From NCBI RefSeq assembly GCF_021502675.1, contig NZ_JAKFHA010000001.1, positions 396,855-460,854 on the forward strand: a stretch of 64,000 nt of DNA, written 5' to 3'. The stretch is from Yinghuangia soli. Lineage in GTDB: Bacteria; Actinomycetota; Actinomycetes; Streptomycetales; Streptomycetaceae. The notes beneath the pieces were generated by a model. It was not told the origin of the DNA, searched no databases, and saw only the letters and a list, made by a program, of their open reading frames with translations. Numbering within the stretch: the stretch's first letter is position 1; the number at the start of each line of letters is the position of its first letter. This document shows positions 35,224 through 43,645 of the stretch, in pieces. The position numbers and the translations under genes are program-made.

Positions 35224-35261
35224 GTGAGTGAGCGGTGGGCTCACGGATCAGAGCGCGAGGC

Positions 35262-35465
35262 TCAGATCGTGCGGATGTTCTCCGCCTGCAGGCCCTTCTG
35301 GCCCTGGACCACGTCGAACTCGACCTGCTGGCCCTCGATGAGCTCGCGGAAGCCGGTCGACTGGATGGCCGAGAAGTGCGCGAAGACGTCGTCGCCGCCG
35401 CCGTCCTGCGCGATGAAGCCGAAGCCCTTTTCCGAGTTGAACCACTTCACGGTGCCGGTAGCCAT
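35262..35465 (-). CDS. Cold-shock protein, CspA family
   Basis: A 67-residue cold-shock domain protein that binds single-stranded RNA and DNA. Both RNA-binding motifs are present: KGFGFIAQ (RNP1) and VFAHFSAI (RNP2). Sequence and size match Streptomyces Csp/SC7.0-type proteins. AAGGAG lies six bases before the ATG at 35465. A long AT-richer leader (about 200 bp) is typical of csp mRNAs and may control translation. Confidence 0.97.
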   Translation of the reverse strand: MATGTVKWFNSEKGFGFIAQDGGGDDVFAHFSAIQSTGFRELIEGQQVEFDVVQGQKGLQAENIRTI

Positions 35466-35815
35466 ATGACTCTCCTTCAGGGGAAGGTTGCCGAATCCAC
35501 ACCTCGTGGACCCGGTGTCGCCGTGATGATCACCCTGAATTCGGAAAGGCAATGAATCACCGATACCGAAATCATCCAACGAAATAAAAAATGCACCCGC
35601 CGCAACTCGACAGGTGCACACAGATTTCGCTGGGAACCACAACTGCAACGAGTAAGACGTTAGCACACCCTTCGCGGGAAACGCGAAATGTCGGAGTCCG
35701 TGCAGGTCGGAGGCGTGCGCCCGGGCGCGTCCCGGGCGCGTCGGGGGCGTGCCGCGGGACGTGTCGGCCGCCCGGAACCCGCACGTCAGGCCCCTGCCGC
35801 CCCTAGAGTCCCGGC
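35466..35815 (-). promoter_or_regulatory. csp leader and divergent promoter region
   Basis: 350 bp without a gene. The segment 35540-35690 is clearly less GC-rich than the rest of the window, as expected for a structured csp 5' UTR. A perfect hairpin TTCGCG-GGAAA-CGCGAA lies at 35671-35687. The far end holds the TAGAGT -10 box of the phosphatase gene on the plus strand. Confidence 0.6.
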
Positions 35816-36472
35816 ATGATCGACATCAGCGCCCGCCCCAAGCGCATCGTGCTGGTCCGGCACGGCGAGTCGCAGGGCAACGTCGACCCGGGCATCTACG
35901 AGAAGGTGCCGGACCACGCCCTGGCCCTGACCGAGCGCGGCCGGGCGCAGAGCGAGAAGACCGGCGCGGAACTGCGCGCGCTCTTCGGTGCCGAGCACGT
36001 GACGGCCTTCGTGTCGCCGTACCGCCGCACCAGGGAGACATTCCGGCACCTGGGCCTGGACCCGGCCTCGACGCGGGTCAAGGAGGAGCCGCGGCTGCGC
36101 GAGCAGGACTGGGGCAATCTGCAGGAAATGGGCGACATGGACCAGCAGCGCGCCGCCCGCGACGCGTACGGCCACTTCTACTACCGCTTCGCGCACGGCG
36201 AGTCGGGGGCCGACGTATACGACCGGGTCGGCGCGTTCCTGGAGACCATGCACCGGGACTTCGCGCGGCACGCCGAGCAGTACGGCCCGGACCGCAACGT
36301 GCTGCTGGTGACGCACGGGCTGACCATGCGGCTGTTCTGCATGCGCTGGTTCCACTGGTCCGTCGAGGAGTTCGAGTGCCTGAGCAACCCGTCCAACGCC
36401 GAGACGCGCATACTGCTGCGCGGTGACGACGGGCGCTACCGCCTCGACCGGCCGTTCGTACGCTGGAAATAG
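35816..36472 (+). CDS. Histidine phosphatase (phosphoglycerate-mutase-like) family protein
   Basis: A 218-residue branch-1 histidine phosphatase. The catalytic LVRHGES gives phospho-acceptor His16 next to Arg15; [18 protein letters not shown] and [12 protein letters not shown] supply the other arginine, glutamate and second histidine. It probably dephosphorylates a small metabolite. TAGAGT ends six bases before the ATG, indicating a leaderless mRNA. Confidence 0.92.
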   Translation: MIDISARPKRIVLVRHGESQGNVDPGIYEKVPDHALALTERGRAQSEKTGAELRALFGAEHVTAFVSPYRRTRETFRHLGLDPASTRVKEEPRLREQDWGNLQEMGDMDQQRAARDAYGHFYYRFAHGESGADVYDRVGAFLETMHRDFARHAEQYGPDRNVLLVTHGLTMRLFCMRWFHWSVEEFECLSNPSNAETRILLRGDDGRYRLDRPFVRWK

Positions 36473-36520
36473 CCGGGACCACCCGCCCGGCAGCCGGGCG
36501 GACGCGGCATGATGTGCAGC

Positions 36521-38089
36521 ATGACCACGATGTCCAAAGGCGCGAACATTCCAGTCCCGACCTCCTCGCTGCGTGCGGTGGTCTCGTGGCGGACCGGCGG
36601 CGCGCCGGACGTCGACGTATCGGCCTTGCTCCTCGGCGACGACGGCAAGGTGCGCGGCGAGGACGACTTCATCTTCTACAACCAGCCCTCGCACCCGTCC
36701 GGCGCGGTCACGCACGCGGGGAAGCAGACGGGCGCGGACGGTGTCGCCACGGACGCCGTGAAGGTCGATCTGAACCGGGTTCCGACCGGTGTGGTGCGCA
36801 TTGTGATCGGTGCGTCTGCAGATGGAGGAACGTTTGGCCAAGTTCCCGGACTGGCCCTCAAGCTGCTCGACGAGGCGGGCCGCGAGCACGCCGTCTTCGA
36901 CATCGCGGACGCGTCCACCGAGACCGCGTTCCTGTTCGGTGAGCTGTACCTGCGCAACGGCGCCTGGAAGTTCCGCGCGGTAGGCCAGGGCTACGCGTCC
37001 GGCCTGGCCGGGCTGGCCACCGACTTCGGCATCGCGGTGGACGCCGAGCCCGAGCCGCCCGCGGCACCGCCCATGCCGGCCGCCCCGGCGACGTACACGC
37101 CGCCGCCCATGCCGCCGTCCGCGGTGCAGACCGCGCCGAACCACGCCGCGGTGCGCACCGCGCCCCCGATGCCGGCCACCGCGCCGCCGACCGCCCCCGC
37201 GCAGCCGGCCGCGCAAGCGTCCTCGGGCCCGGTGAGCCTGAAGAAGCAGAAGCTCGTCAACATGGAGAAGAAGCTCTCCGAGGAGGGCCACGGCCGCGTC
37301 CTGGACCTCACCAAGAAGGCCGCGATCAGCCTGGAGAAGCGCGGGCTGGGCGAGCACACCGCCCGCGTCGCACTGTGCCTGGACATCTCCGGCTCGATGC
37401 ACAACCTGTACCAGTCCGGGAAGGTGCAGGCGCTGGTCGAGCGCGTGCTGTCGCTCGGCCTGCGGTTCGACGACAACGGCGAGGTGGACGTCTTCCTGTT
37501 CGGCATGCAGGGCCACGAGGCCGGCAGCCTGAACCTGAAGAACTACCGCGGCTGGACCGACCTGATGCTGCAGAAGTACCCCCTCGAAGGCGGTACCGAC
37601 TACGCGGCGGCGATGCGCCTGGTGCGCGAGAACTACTTCAAGACCGCGGCGCAGCGGTACGCCCCGCTGTCCGACCGGGTGCCGGTGTACGTCATGTTCA
37701 TCACCGACGGCATGACCACCACCGAGCAGCAGACCCGCGAGCAGGTCGTGCACTCCAGCTACGAGCCGATGTTCTGGCAGTTCATGGGCATCGGGCCGTC
37801 CCCCAAGGCGGTCGACAAGACCGACCCCAACGCGGTCGACCCGAACGCCCCGAAGAAGAAGCTGAAGCTCGGCGAGCGGCTGCAGAACAAGCTCATCGAG
37901 AAGCTCACCGGCGGCTTCGCGTTCCTCGAGGAACTCGACAACATGCAGGGCCGCTACACCGACAACGCGGCCTTCTTCGCGGTCACCGACCCGGCGAACC
38001 TCACCGACGAGGCGCTGTTCGAGCTGATGATGGAGGAGTACCCCGACTGGCTGAACCGGGCGCGCAGCATGGGCCTGCTCACCCAGTAG
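36521..38089 (+). CDS. TerD-VWA fusion protein
   Basis: A 522-residue cytoplasmic two-domain protein. Residues 1-175 are a TerD domain (SKGANIPVPTSSLRAV, VDVSALLLGDDGKVRGEDDFIFYNQP) with the Ca2+-binding acidic pattern. A Pro/Ala/Met linker of ~60 residues follows. The C-terminal half is a VWA domain of the TerF/TerY type: CLDISGSMHNLY is the MIDAS DxSxS motif, with EGGTDYAAA and ITDGMTT completing it. TerD proteins act in tellurite/oxidative stress and membrane-associated defence complexes; no other ter gene is adjacent. CATGAT ends seven bases before the ATG at 36521, supporting that start. Confidence 0.9.
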   Translation: MTTMSKGANIPVPTSSLRAVVSWRTGGAPDVDVSALLLGDDGKVRGEDDFIFYNQPSHPSGAVTHAGKQTGADGVATDAVKVDLNRVPTGVVRIVIGASADGGTFGQVPGLALKLLDEAGREHAVFDIADASTETAFLFGELYLRNGAWKFRAVGQGYASGLAGLATDFGIAVDAEPEPPAAPPMPAAPATYTPPPMPPSAVQTAPNHAAVRTAPPMPATAPPTAPAQPAAQASSGPVSLKKQKLVNMEKKLSEEGHGRVLDLTKKAAISLEKRGLGEHTARVALCLDISGSMHNLYQSGKVQALVERVLSLGLRFDDNGEVDVFLFGMQGHEAGSLNLKNYRGWTDLMLQKYPLEGGTDYAAAMRLVRENYFKTAAQRYAPLSDRVPVYVMFITDGMTTTEQQTREQVVHSSYEPMFWQFMGIGPSPKAVDKTDPNAVDPNAPKKKLKLGERLQNKLIEKLTGGFAFLEELDNMQGRYTDNAAFFAVTDPANLTDEALFELMMEEYPDWLNRARSMGLLTQ

Positions 38090-38182
38090 CCGCAAGAACG
38101 CGATGATCATGGGTACTTGTGTTGAGACCGGCCCGCCGCGTGGCAGGCGGGCCGGCCGCGTCCGACCGGAGGAAGCACACCC

Positions 38183-39025
38183 GTGAGCACCGTTCCCGGC
38201 ATCACCCTGAACAACGGCGTGGAGATCCCGCAACTCGGCTTCGGCGTGTGGCAGGTGCCGCCCGCCGAGACCGAGGTGGCGGTGCGCACCGCGCTGGAGG
38301 CGGGCTACCGCAGCATCGACACTGCGGCCGCGTACGAGAACGAGACCGGCGTGGGCGCGGCGCTTGCCGCGTCCGGGCTGGCCCGCGAGGACGTCTTCGT
38401 GACGACCAAGCTGTGGAACCGCAACCAGGGCTACGACGCGACGCTGCGGGCGTTCGACGACAGCCTGGCGAAGCTGGGCGTGGAGTACGTCGACCTGTAC
38501 CTGATCCACTGGCCGATGCCGGCCGCGGACCGGTACGTGGACACCTGGCAGGCCTTCGAGAAGCTGTACGCCGACCAGCGGATCCGGGCGATCGGCGTGT
38601 CGAACTTCCAGATCCCGCACCTGGAGCGGCTGTTCGACGGCGCGGGCGTCATCCCGGCGGTCAACCAGGTCGAGTTGCACCCGTACCTGCAGCAGCAGGA
38701 GCTGCGGGCCTTCCACGCCGAGTTCGGGGTGCGGACGGAGGCCTGGAGCCCGCTGGCCAAGGGCGGCGCGCTGCTGACCGACCCCGTGGTGGCCGGCCTC
38801 GCGGAGAAGCACGGGCGGTCCGCGGCCCAGGTGGTGCTGCGCTGGCATGTGCAGCTGGGCAACATCGTGATCCCCAAGTCGGTGACGCCGGCCCGGATCG
38901 CGGAGAACATCGCGGTGTTCGACTTCGCACTGGACGACGCGGACCTGGCCGCGCTGGAAGGGCTGGACCGCGGGCGCCGGACGGGCCCGGACCCGGACAC
39001 GTTCAACCTCGGCTACGACGGCTGA
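38183..39025 (+). CDS. Aldo/keto reductase (2,5-diketo-D-gluconate reductase type)
   Basis: A 280-residue NADPH-dependent (beta/alpha)8 reductase. The catalytic tetrad is Asp46, Tyr51, Lys76 and His109 (LIHWP); GVSNFQIPHLERL and IPKSVTPARIAENI bind substrate and NADPH. The GTG at 38183 follows GGAGGA with good spacing. It likely reduces a small aldehyde or ketone. It ends at a terminator hairpin. Confidence 0.95.
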   Translation: MSTVPGITLNNGVEIPQLGFGVWQVPPAETEVAVRTALEAGYRSIDTAAAYENETGVGAALAASGLAREDVFVTTKLWNRNQGYDATLRAFDDSLAKLGVEYVDLYLIHWPMPAADRYVDTWQAFEKLYADQRIRAIGVSNFQIPHLERLFDGAGVIPAVNQVELHPYLQQQELRAFHAEFGVRTEAWSPLAKGGALLTDPVVAGLAEKHGRSAAQVVLRWHVQLGNIVIPKSVTPARIAENIAVFDFALDDADLAALEGLDRGRRTGPDPDTFNLGYDG

Positions 39026-39039
39026 GGACAGCACCGATA

Positions 39040-39072
39040 GAGCCCGCCCCTGGGGGATCCGGGGGCGGGCTC
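39040..39072. terminator. Bidirectional hairpin terminator
   Basis: GAGCCCGCCCC and GGGGCGGGCTC form 11-bp arms with an 11-base loop. The right arm reaches into the stop codon of the small minus-strand gene, so one structure serves both convergent genes. Confidence 0.85.
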
Positions 39073-39235
39073 AGTGCTTGTCCGGCGGGCCGCCGGGGGC
39101 ATCGCGGCGGCGGACGGCCTCGGTGCGCGTCCCTCGGCGGCGCAGGAAGCGGCCGGCGACCCCGAAGCCGGTGTGGAAGGTGAGGATCCACAGCAGGAAC
39201 CACGCGGCCGCCAGCAGGAAGTGGAAGGTGCTCAC
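39071..39235 (-). CDS. Small single-pass membrane protein (54 residues)
   Basis: Not an obvious long reading frame, but well supported. GTG at 39235 preceded by GGGAGG opens 54 codons: a transmembrane helix FHFLLAAAWFLLWILTFHTG then an Arg-rich tail (RFLRRRGTRTEAVRRRDAPG). The tail should be cytoplasmic by the positive-inside rule. It lies 81 bp after the SHOCT gene on the same strand. Function unknown. Confidence 0.65.
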   Translation of the reverse strand: MSTFHFLLAAAWFLLWILTFHTGFGVAGRFLRRRGTRTEAVRRRDAPGGPPDKH

Positions 39236-39250
39236 TGCCCCCGGCCTCCC

Positions 39251-39290
39251 GTCCTGCTCGCCGTCCTGCTCGCCGTCCTGCTCGCCGTCC
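39251..39290. repeat. 12-bp tandem repeat, 3.3 copies
   Basis: GTCCTGCTCGCC occurs three times head to tail followed by GTCC, between the SHOCT stop and the small membrane gene. The copies are exact, so the array is young. Confidence 0.85.
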
Positions 39291-39316
39291 TTCCCCCGGC
39301 CTGGTGCCCGGGGGCG

Positions 39317-39643
39317 TCAGCCGCCGGCGAGGATGCGGGCCTTCTGCGCGTCGAACTCGGCGTCGGAGAGGATGCCCTGGCTGCGCAGCGCGGCCAGGCG
39401 TTCGAGCTGGTCGACGACGCTGTCCTGGGCCGGGGCCGCGGGCGCGGCAGGCGGCGGCGCGTACGCCTGGGCCTGCTGCTGGGCCTCGTACTGCGCGGCG
39501 GCGTCTTGCTCGGCCCTGCGGTCGGCCTGGCGCTGCCGCACGCGGCCGCTCACCGCGGTGGCGGTGCCGGCCACGACCGCGGTACGTGCGGCCGCGCCCA
39601 GCAGGCCGGGACCGCGGCGCATCATCGGACCTCGCATCAGCAT
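39317..39643 (-). CDS. SHOCT-domain protein
   Basis: A 108-residue protein with a basic/hydrophobic N-terminus (MLMRGPMMRRGPGLLGAAARTAVVAG), a Gln/Ala-rich middle and a C-terminal SHOCT motif: DSVVDQLERLAALRSQGILSDAEFDAQKARIL. SHOCT domains are thought to mediate oligomer or membrane contacts. It lies between a DUF6325-like gene and a small membrane protein on the same strand, a combination that looks like one unit. Start ATG at 39643. Confidence 0.9.
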   Translation of the reverse strand: MLMRGPMMRRGPGLLGAAARTAVVAGTATAVSGRVRQRQADRRAEQDAAAQYEAQQQAQAYAPPPAAPAAPAQDSVVDQLERLAALRSQGILSDAEFDAQKARILAGG

Positions 39644-39651
39644 GGGTACTC

Positions 39652-39675
39652 CGTAAGTCCGTAAGTCCGTAAGTT
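39652..39675. repeat. 8-bp tandem repeat, three copies
   Basis: CGTAAGTC is repeated three times (last copy CGTAAGTT) directly upstream of the SHOCT start codon. Slippage here would change the leader length. Confidence 0.85.
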
Positions 39676-39690
39676 CGGGAAGGGCTGCGG

Positions 39691-40128
39691 TCAGCCGGCC
39701 GCGGCGGCGGCGAGCATGGCCGCCTCGGCGACGTCCGCGGGGATGCGTTCGAAGAGGGTGACCCGGCCGTCCGCGCGTCCGACCGCGGAGGCGACGCGGG
39801 CCGCCCAGGTGTTCTCCCAGACCAGCAGGGCGGCCGACGAGTCCTCCGGCAGGGCCGCGCCGATGGCCGCGATGTCGTCCGGGCTGAGCAGCCCGGCGAT
39901 GGTGCCGTCGAGTTCGTCGAAGGCGCTGACCGCGGACGGGTCGATCGCGTCGAGCTCCAGATGGGTGAGGCTGCCGTCCGCGTCCTTGCGGATGAACGTC
40001 AGGTCGAGGATGCGGATGGTGCCGCTGTTGACCAGCGCCGCCAGCGCCGGGGCGATCTCGCCGCGGAAATTGCTGCCGGGGAATTCGACCACCATGCAGT
40101 CGACCGGTCCCAGTTCGATCGCGTCCAT
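39691..40128 (-). CDS. DUF6325-like protein
   Basis: A 145-residue protein: IELGPVDCMVVEFPGSNFRGEIAPALAALVNSGTIRILDLTFIRKDADGS and DDIAAIGAALPEDSSAALLVWENTWAARVASAV match what I know of the DUF1269/DUF6325-type family of actinomycetes, which is linked to membrane SHOCT proteins. Function unknown. ATG at 40128 is preferred to GTG at 40152 because relatives begin close to LGPVD; neither has an ideal ribosome-binding site. Confidence 0.8.
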   Translation of the reverse strand: MDAIELGPVDCMVVEFPGSNFRGEIAPALAALVNSGTIRILDLTFIRKDADGSLTHLELDAIDPSAVSAFDELDGTIAGLLSPDDIAAIGAALPEDSSAALLVWENTWAARVASAVGRADGRVTLFERIPADVAEAAMLAAAAAG

Positions 40129-40326
40129 CGCGCGCTGCCGCCTTTCCTGCACCGGATCCGTTCCGAAATGTCCCGGGTCTCCTCAGTCAAACCCGGGGCC
40201 CGGGGGCCCGCAACAGCAGCGACGGGTGGGGCGCAGGACTGCTCGGGTCCACCCGGGTCAACTGCTGTGGCGGGATCGGCGCAGGTGGCACAGCATGGGC
40301 AGGTGGGCGACAGTGAGGGTGGCAGC

Positions 40327-40860
40327 GTGGTGAGGGATGCGCGCGCGGAGTCCGGGCCGGGGAACAGGCCGCTGCGCTGGATGGCGCTGCGCGCCGCGTG
40401 CACGCTGGCTCTGGTGGTCCTCGGGTACTACATGCTGCCGGACGATTTCGACGGCGAGTCGTTCGTCGTACGCTGCCTGATCTTCGCGGTGTGCGTGGCA
40501 GGGCTGGCCGGGCTGATCCTCTACCTGATCATGCGCGAACCGGCGGATTCGGTGTCCGCGCGGGCCGAGGGGCTGCTGCTGACCGTGATGGTGAGCCTGG
40601 CGTTCTTCGCGACGGTGTATTTCCGGTTGTCCCAGGACTCCGGGCAGTTCGACGGCCTGGAGACGAAGACGGACGGGCTCTACTTCACGCTCGTGACGAC
40701 CGCGACCGTCGGGTACGGCGACATCCATGCGACCGGGCAGGCCGCGCGTATCGCGGTGATGGTGCACATCGTGTTCAACCTGGTGTTCCTGGGTGCCGCG
40801 GGGTCGGTCGCGCTGGCCCGGATCAAGCAGCGCCGACGGAGCGGGACCGGCTCCGCTTGA
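40327..40860 (+). CDS. Potassium-channel-like membrane protein
   Basis: A 177-residue ion channel with the K+ selectivity filter TVGYGD following the pore helix DGLYFTLVTTA. Transmembrane stretches are ALRAACTLALVVLGYYML, FVVRCLIFAVCVAGLAGLILYLIM, LLLTVMVSLAFFATVYF and the inner helix RIAVMVHIVFNLVFLGAAGSVAL, so two helices precede the pore module. No cytoplasmic RCK domain is attached. The GTG at 40327 has GAGGG seven bases upstream. Its last 38 bp overlap the end of the convergent VTT gene. Confidence 0.88.
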   Translation: MVRDARAESGPGNRPLRWMALRAACTLALVVLGYYMLPDDFDGESFVVRCLIFAVCVAGLAGLILYLIMREPADSVSARAEGLLLTVMVSLAFFATVYFRLSQDSGQFDGLETKTDGLYFTLVTTATVGYGDIHATGQAARIAVMVHIVFNLVFLGAAGSVALARIKQRRRSGTGSA

Positions 40861-41476
40861 TGAGCAGCGTGGCGATCGCGACGGCCAGGATCCCGAGCGT
40901 CAGGGTGACCACGACCGAGGGCGTCACGCCCTCCCGGACCGAGGCGCCGGCCGCGCACTGGACCATGGTGGCGGGCAGCAGGCCGATGGCGCTGCCGACG
41001 CCGAAGTGCCGGACCCGGATGCCGGTGGCCGCGGCGCCGTAGTTGACCACGAAGCCCGGCATGACCGGGACCAGGCGCAGCACCACGACGGGGAGCAGGC
41101 CGTGCCGGGTGAGGCGGGCGTCGAGGTCGGCGAGGGCCTGCTTGCGGTGCAGCCAGCCGCGCACCCGTTCGCGGCCCAGGCGGCGGCCGATCCAGAAGGC
41201 GAGCAGGCTGCCGAGGATGGCGCCGGCCATCGCGACGGCGGTGCCGGTGAGCGCCCCGAACAGGGCGCCGGCGGCCGGCGCGAGCAGCGTCTTGGGGACG
41301 AAGAAGGCCACCCCGAGCGTGCAGATGACGATGAACAGGCTGATGACGACGGGCGTCGGGTATTCGGTCCAGGCGCCGTTGTAGAGGGTGTCGCGCAGGG
41401 CGTCGAGGGTGCCGCGGACGGTGTCGTCGGACCAGTGGTAGGCGTCCAGCAAGGAGCCGCGCACGGCGCTCACCAT
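40823..41476 (-). CDS. TVP38/TMEM64 (VTT-domain) family membrane protein
   Basis: A 217-residue DedA-superfamily membrane protein. The core VTT segment is FVPKTLLAPAAGALFGALTGTAVAMAGAILGSLLAFWIGRRLGR, with the re-entrant motif VVLRLVPVMPGFVVNYGAAATGI later. DedA/VTT proteins are linked to lipid flipping and membrane-potential homeostasis. ATG at 41476 has GGGGGA upstream; a longer frame start would run into the GH3 promoter. Tail-to-tail overlap with the channel gene is 38 bp. Confidence 0.9.
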   Translation of the reverse strand: MVSAVRGSLLDAYHWSDDTVRGTLDALRDTLYNGAWTEYPTPVVISLFIVICTLGVAFFVPKTLLAPAAGALFGALTGTAVAMAGAILGSLLAFWIGRRLGRERVRGWLHRKQALADLDARLTRHGLLPVVVLRLVPVMPGFVVNYGAAATGIRVRHFGVGSAIGLLPATMVQCAAGASVREGVTPSVVVTLTLGILAVAIATLLIKRSRSRSVGAA

Positions 41477-41576
41477 GTGCGTTCCCCCTGGTTCGTGCGT
41501 GTCCGCCCTGCGGTCCGACCAGGTGATTGTACGGGCGCGGGCGGACGGCCGAGGTGCCTGTGCGCTAAAACCTAGT

Positions 41577-41600
41577 GCTCGGTAGGTTTTCATGGGACGA
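41577..41600. promoter_or_regulatory. Inverted-repeat operator candidate upstream of GH3 gene
   Basis: AAAACCTA and TAGGTTTT form perfect 8-bp arms around GTGCTCGG, 40 bp before the GH3 start. Size and spacing suit a TetR-type dimer. The TetR protein in this window has quite different sites, so another regulator is expected. Confidence 0.65.
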
Positions 41601-41640
41601 TGCACCGCGCGATCCACCCGTTCCCCAGGAGGCCGAGACC

Positions 41641-43452
41641 ATGACCCAGACCAGCGCGGACGCTTCGGCGCGCAATGCCTTCCGCGGCGGCGCCACGGCC
41701 CCGTACGAGGACGCCTCCCTCCCGGTCGACGAGCGCGTCGAGGACCTCCTCGGGCGCATGACGCTGGAGGAGAAGGCCGGTCTGATGTTCCAGACCATCG
41801 CGATGATCGGCCCCGACGGGCTGTTCATCGACGACCCGGCCGACCAGCCGATGGGCAAGACCGTCCGCGAGATGGTCGAAGGCCTGCAGATGAACCACTT
41901 CAACCTGCTCGGCGGCGCGCGGCCCGAGCAGATCGCGGCCTGGCACAACAAGATGCAGGAGATCGCGCTGAGCACGCGGCTCGGCATCCCGGCGACGCTG
42001 TCCACCGACCCGCGCCACCACTTCACCGACAACCCGGGCACCGCGGCGCTTGCGCAGGGCTTCGCGCAGTTCCCGGAGACCTGCGGCCTGGCCGCGATCC
42101 GCGACGAGAAGCTGGTCCGGGACTTCGCCGACCTGGCCCGCCGCGAGTACCTGGCGGTCGGCATCCGGCTGGCGCTGCACCCGCAGATCGACCTGGCCAC
42201 CGAGCCGCGCTGGTCGCGCATCAACGCGACCTTCGGGGAGAACGCCGAGCTGACCGGGCGCCTGGTGGCGGAGTACATCCGCGGCTTCCAGGGCGAGGGC
42301 CCGCTGGGCGCCGCGTCGGTCGCCTGCATGACCAAGCACTTCCCGGGCGGCGGCCCGCAGAAGGACGGCGAAGACCCGCACTTCCCGCACGGCCGCGAGC
42401 AGGTCTACCCGGGTGGCATGTTCGAGTACCACCTGGAGCCGTTCAAGAAGGCGCTGGAGGCCGGCACGTCGCAGATGATGCCGTACTACGGCATGCCGGT
42501 GGACACCGACATGGAGCCGGTCGCATTCGGCTTCAACAAGGGCGTCATCACCGGTCTGCTGCGCGAGGAGCTCGGCTTCGACGGCATCGTGTGCACCGAC
42601 TGGGGCCTGATCTCCGACTCGCTGATCTTCGGCGAGCCGCACGTCGCCCGGGCCTGGGGCGTCGAGCACCTGAGCGAGTCCGAGCGGGTCGCGCTGGTGA
42701 TCGAGGCGGGCTGCGACCAGTTCGGCGGCGAGGCGCGCCCCGAGCTCGTGGTCGGCCTGGTCAAGGACGGCAAGGTCGACGAGGCCCGCCTGGACGTGTC
42801 GGTGCGGCGCCTGCTGCGCGAGAAGTTCGTGCTCGGCCTGTTCGAGAACCCGTTCGTGGACGTCGAGGCGGCCGCCGCGCTGGTCGGCACGCCGGAGGCG
42901 CTGGAGGCCGGGCGCATCGCGCAGAGCCGCTCGATCACGCTGCTGAAGAACGGCACCGAGGCGCCGGTCCTGCCGCTGGCCGCGGGCACCAAGGTGTACG
43001 TCGAGGGCGTCGACGCGGCAGTCGCCGCCGAGTACGGCACCGTCGTGGCCTCGCCCGAGGAGGCCGATGTGGCCATCCTGCGAATGCGGACCCCGTTCGA
43101 GGAGCGCCCGGGCTTCTTCGAGTCGTTCTTCCACTCCGGCACGCTGGCGTTCCCCGAGGACAAGCTCGCACCGGTCCTGGACGTGTGCGGCAAGGTGCCG
43201 ACCGTGGTCGACATCTACCTGGAGCGTCCGGCGGTCATCCCGGAGATCGCCGCGGCGTCGGCGGCCCTGGTGGCCAACTACGGTGCCGCGGACGGCCCGC
43301 TGCTGGACGTGCTGTTCGGGCGCCGCGCGCCGGAGGGCAAGCTGCCGTTCCAGCTGCCCGGTTCGATGGCGGACGTCGAGGCGCAGCGCTCCGACGTGCC
43401 GAGCGACAGCAAGAACGCGGTCTTCGAGTACGGCCACGGCCTCTCGTACTGA
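41641..43452 (+). CDS. Glycoside hydrolase family 3 (beta-glucosidase-type)
   Basis: A 603-residue cytoplasmic GH3 enzyme (no signal peptide). The N-terminal barrel contains MTLEEKAGLMFQTI, KHFPGGG (transition-state lysine-histidine motif) and nucleophile Asp320 in GFDGIVCTDWG. The second domain (ITLLKNGTEAPVLPLAAGTKVYVEG) and the final GKLPFQLPGSM/YGHGLSY complete the family layout; the length lacks the FnIII domain. It should hydrolyse a beta-linked glucoside or xyloside imported as an oligosaccharide. AGGAGG precedes the ATG. Confidence 0.93.
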   Translation: MTQTSADASARNAFRGGATAPYEDASLPVDERVEDLLGRMTLEEKAGLMFQTIAMIGPDGLFIDDPADQPMGKTVREMVEGLQMNHFNLLGGARPEQIAAWHNKMQEIALSTRLGIPATLSTDPRHHFTDNPGTAALAQGFAQFPETCGLAAIRDEKLVRDFADLARREYLAVGIRLALHPQIDLATEPRWSRINATFGENAELTGRLVAEYIRGFQGEGPLGAASVACMTKHFPGGGPQKDGEDPHFPHGREQVYPGGMFEYHLEPFKKALEAGTSQMMPYYGMPVDTDMEPVAFGFNKGVITGLLREELGFDGIVCTDWGLISDSLIFGEPHVARAWGVEHLSESERVALVIEAGCDQFGGEARPELVVGLVKDGKVDEARLDVSVRRLLREKFVLGLFENPFVDVEAAAALVGTPEALEAGRIAQSRSITLLKNGTEAPVLPLAAGTKVYVEGVDAAVAAEYGTVVASPEEADVAILRMRTPFEERPGFFESFFHSGTLAFPEDKLAPVLDVCGKVPTVVDIYLERPAVIPEIAAASAALVANYGAADGPLLDVLFGRRAPEGKLPFQLPGSMADVEAQRSDVPSDSKNAVFEYGHGLSY

Positions 43453-43473
43453 GCGCGTCGCGTTCTGACGCCC

Positions 43474-43510
43474 TGATGTCTTGATGTCTTGATGTCCTGA
43501 TGTCTTGATG
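43474..43510. repeat. 8-bp tandem repeat after a stop codon
   Basis: Four TGATGTCT-type units plus a partial fifth start 22 bp after the GH3 stop. This is followed by a terminator, so the repeat would lie in the mRNA 3' end. Confidence 0.85.
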
Positions 43511-43529
43511 GCGGCTGCTCCGGCAGCAT

Positions 43530-43567
43530 GACGGCCCCGCCGGGGAAGCCCCCGCGGCGGGGCCGTC
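43530..43567 (+). terminator. Hairpin terminator of GH3 gene
   Basis: GACGGCCCCGCC and GGCGGGGCCGTC form perfect 12-bp arms around a 14-base loop. Confidence 0.88.
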
Positions 43568-43645
43568 GCATTGCGGGGTCGTCGCATTCCCGGGCTGCCG
43601 GGCACACTGGAGACACGGTGACCGGGGCGACCGGAGGGGGCGGCG

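Noticed and set aside
35786-39034. Minus-strand open frame of 1082 codons
   Set aside because: Antisense to the histidine phosphatase, TerD-VWA and aldo-keto reductase genes, all with intact motifs; no domain in the antisense product.
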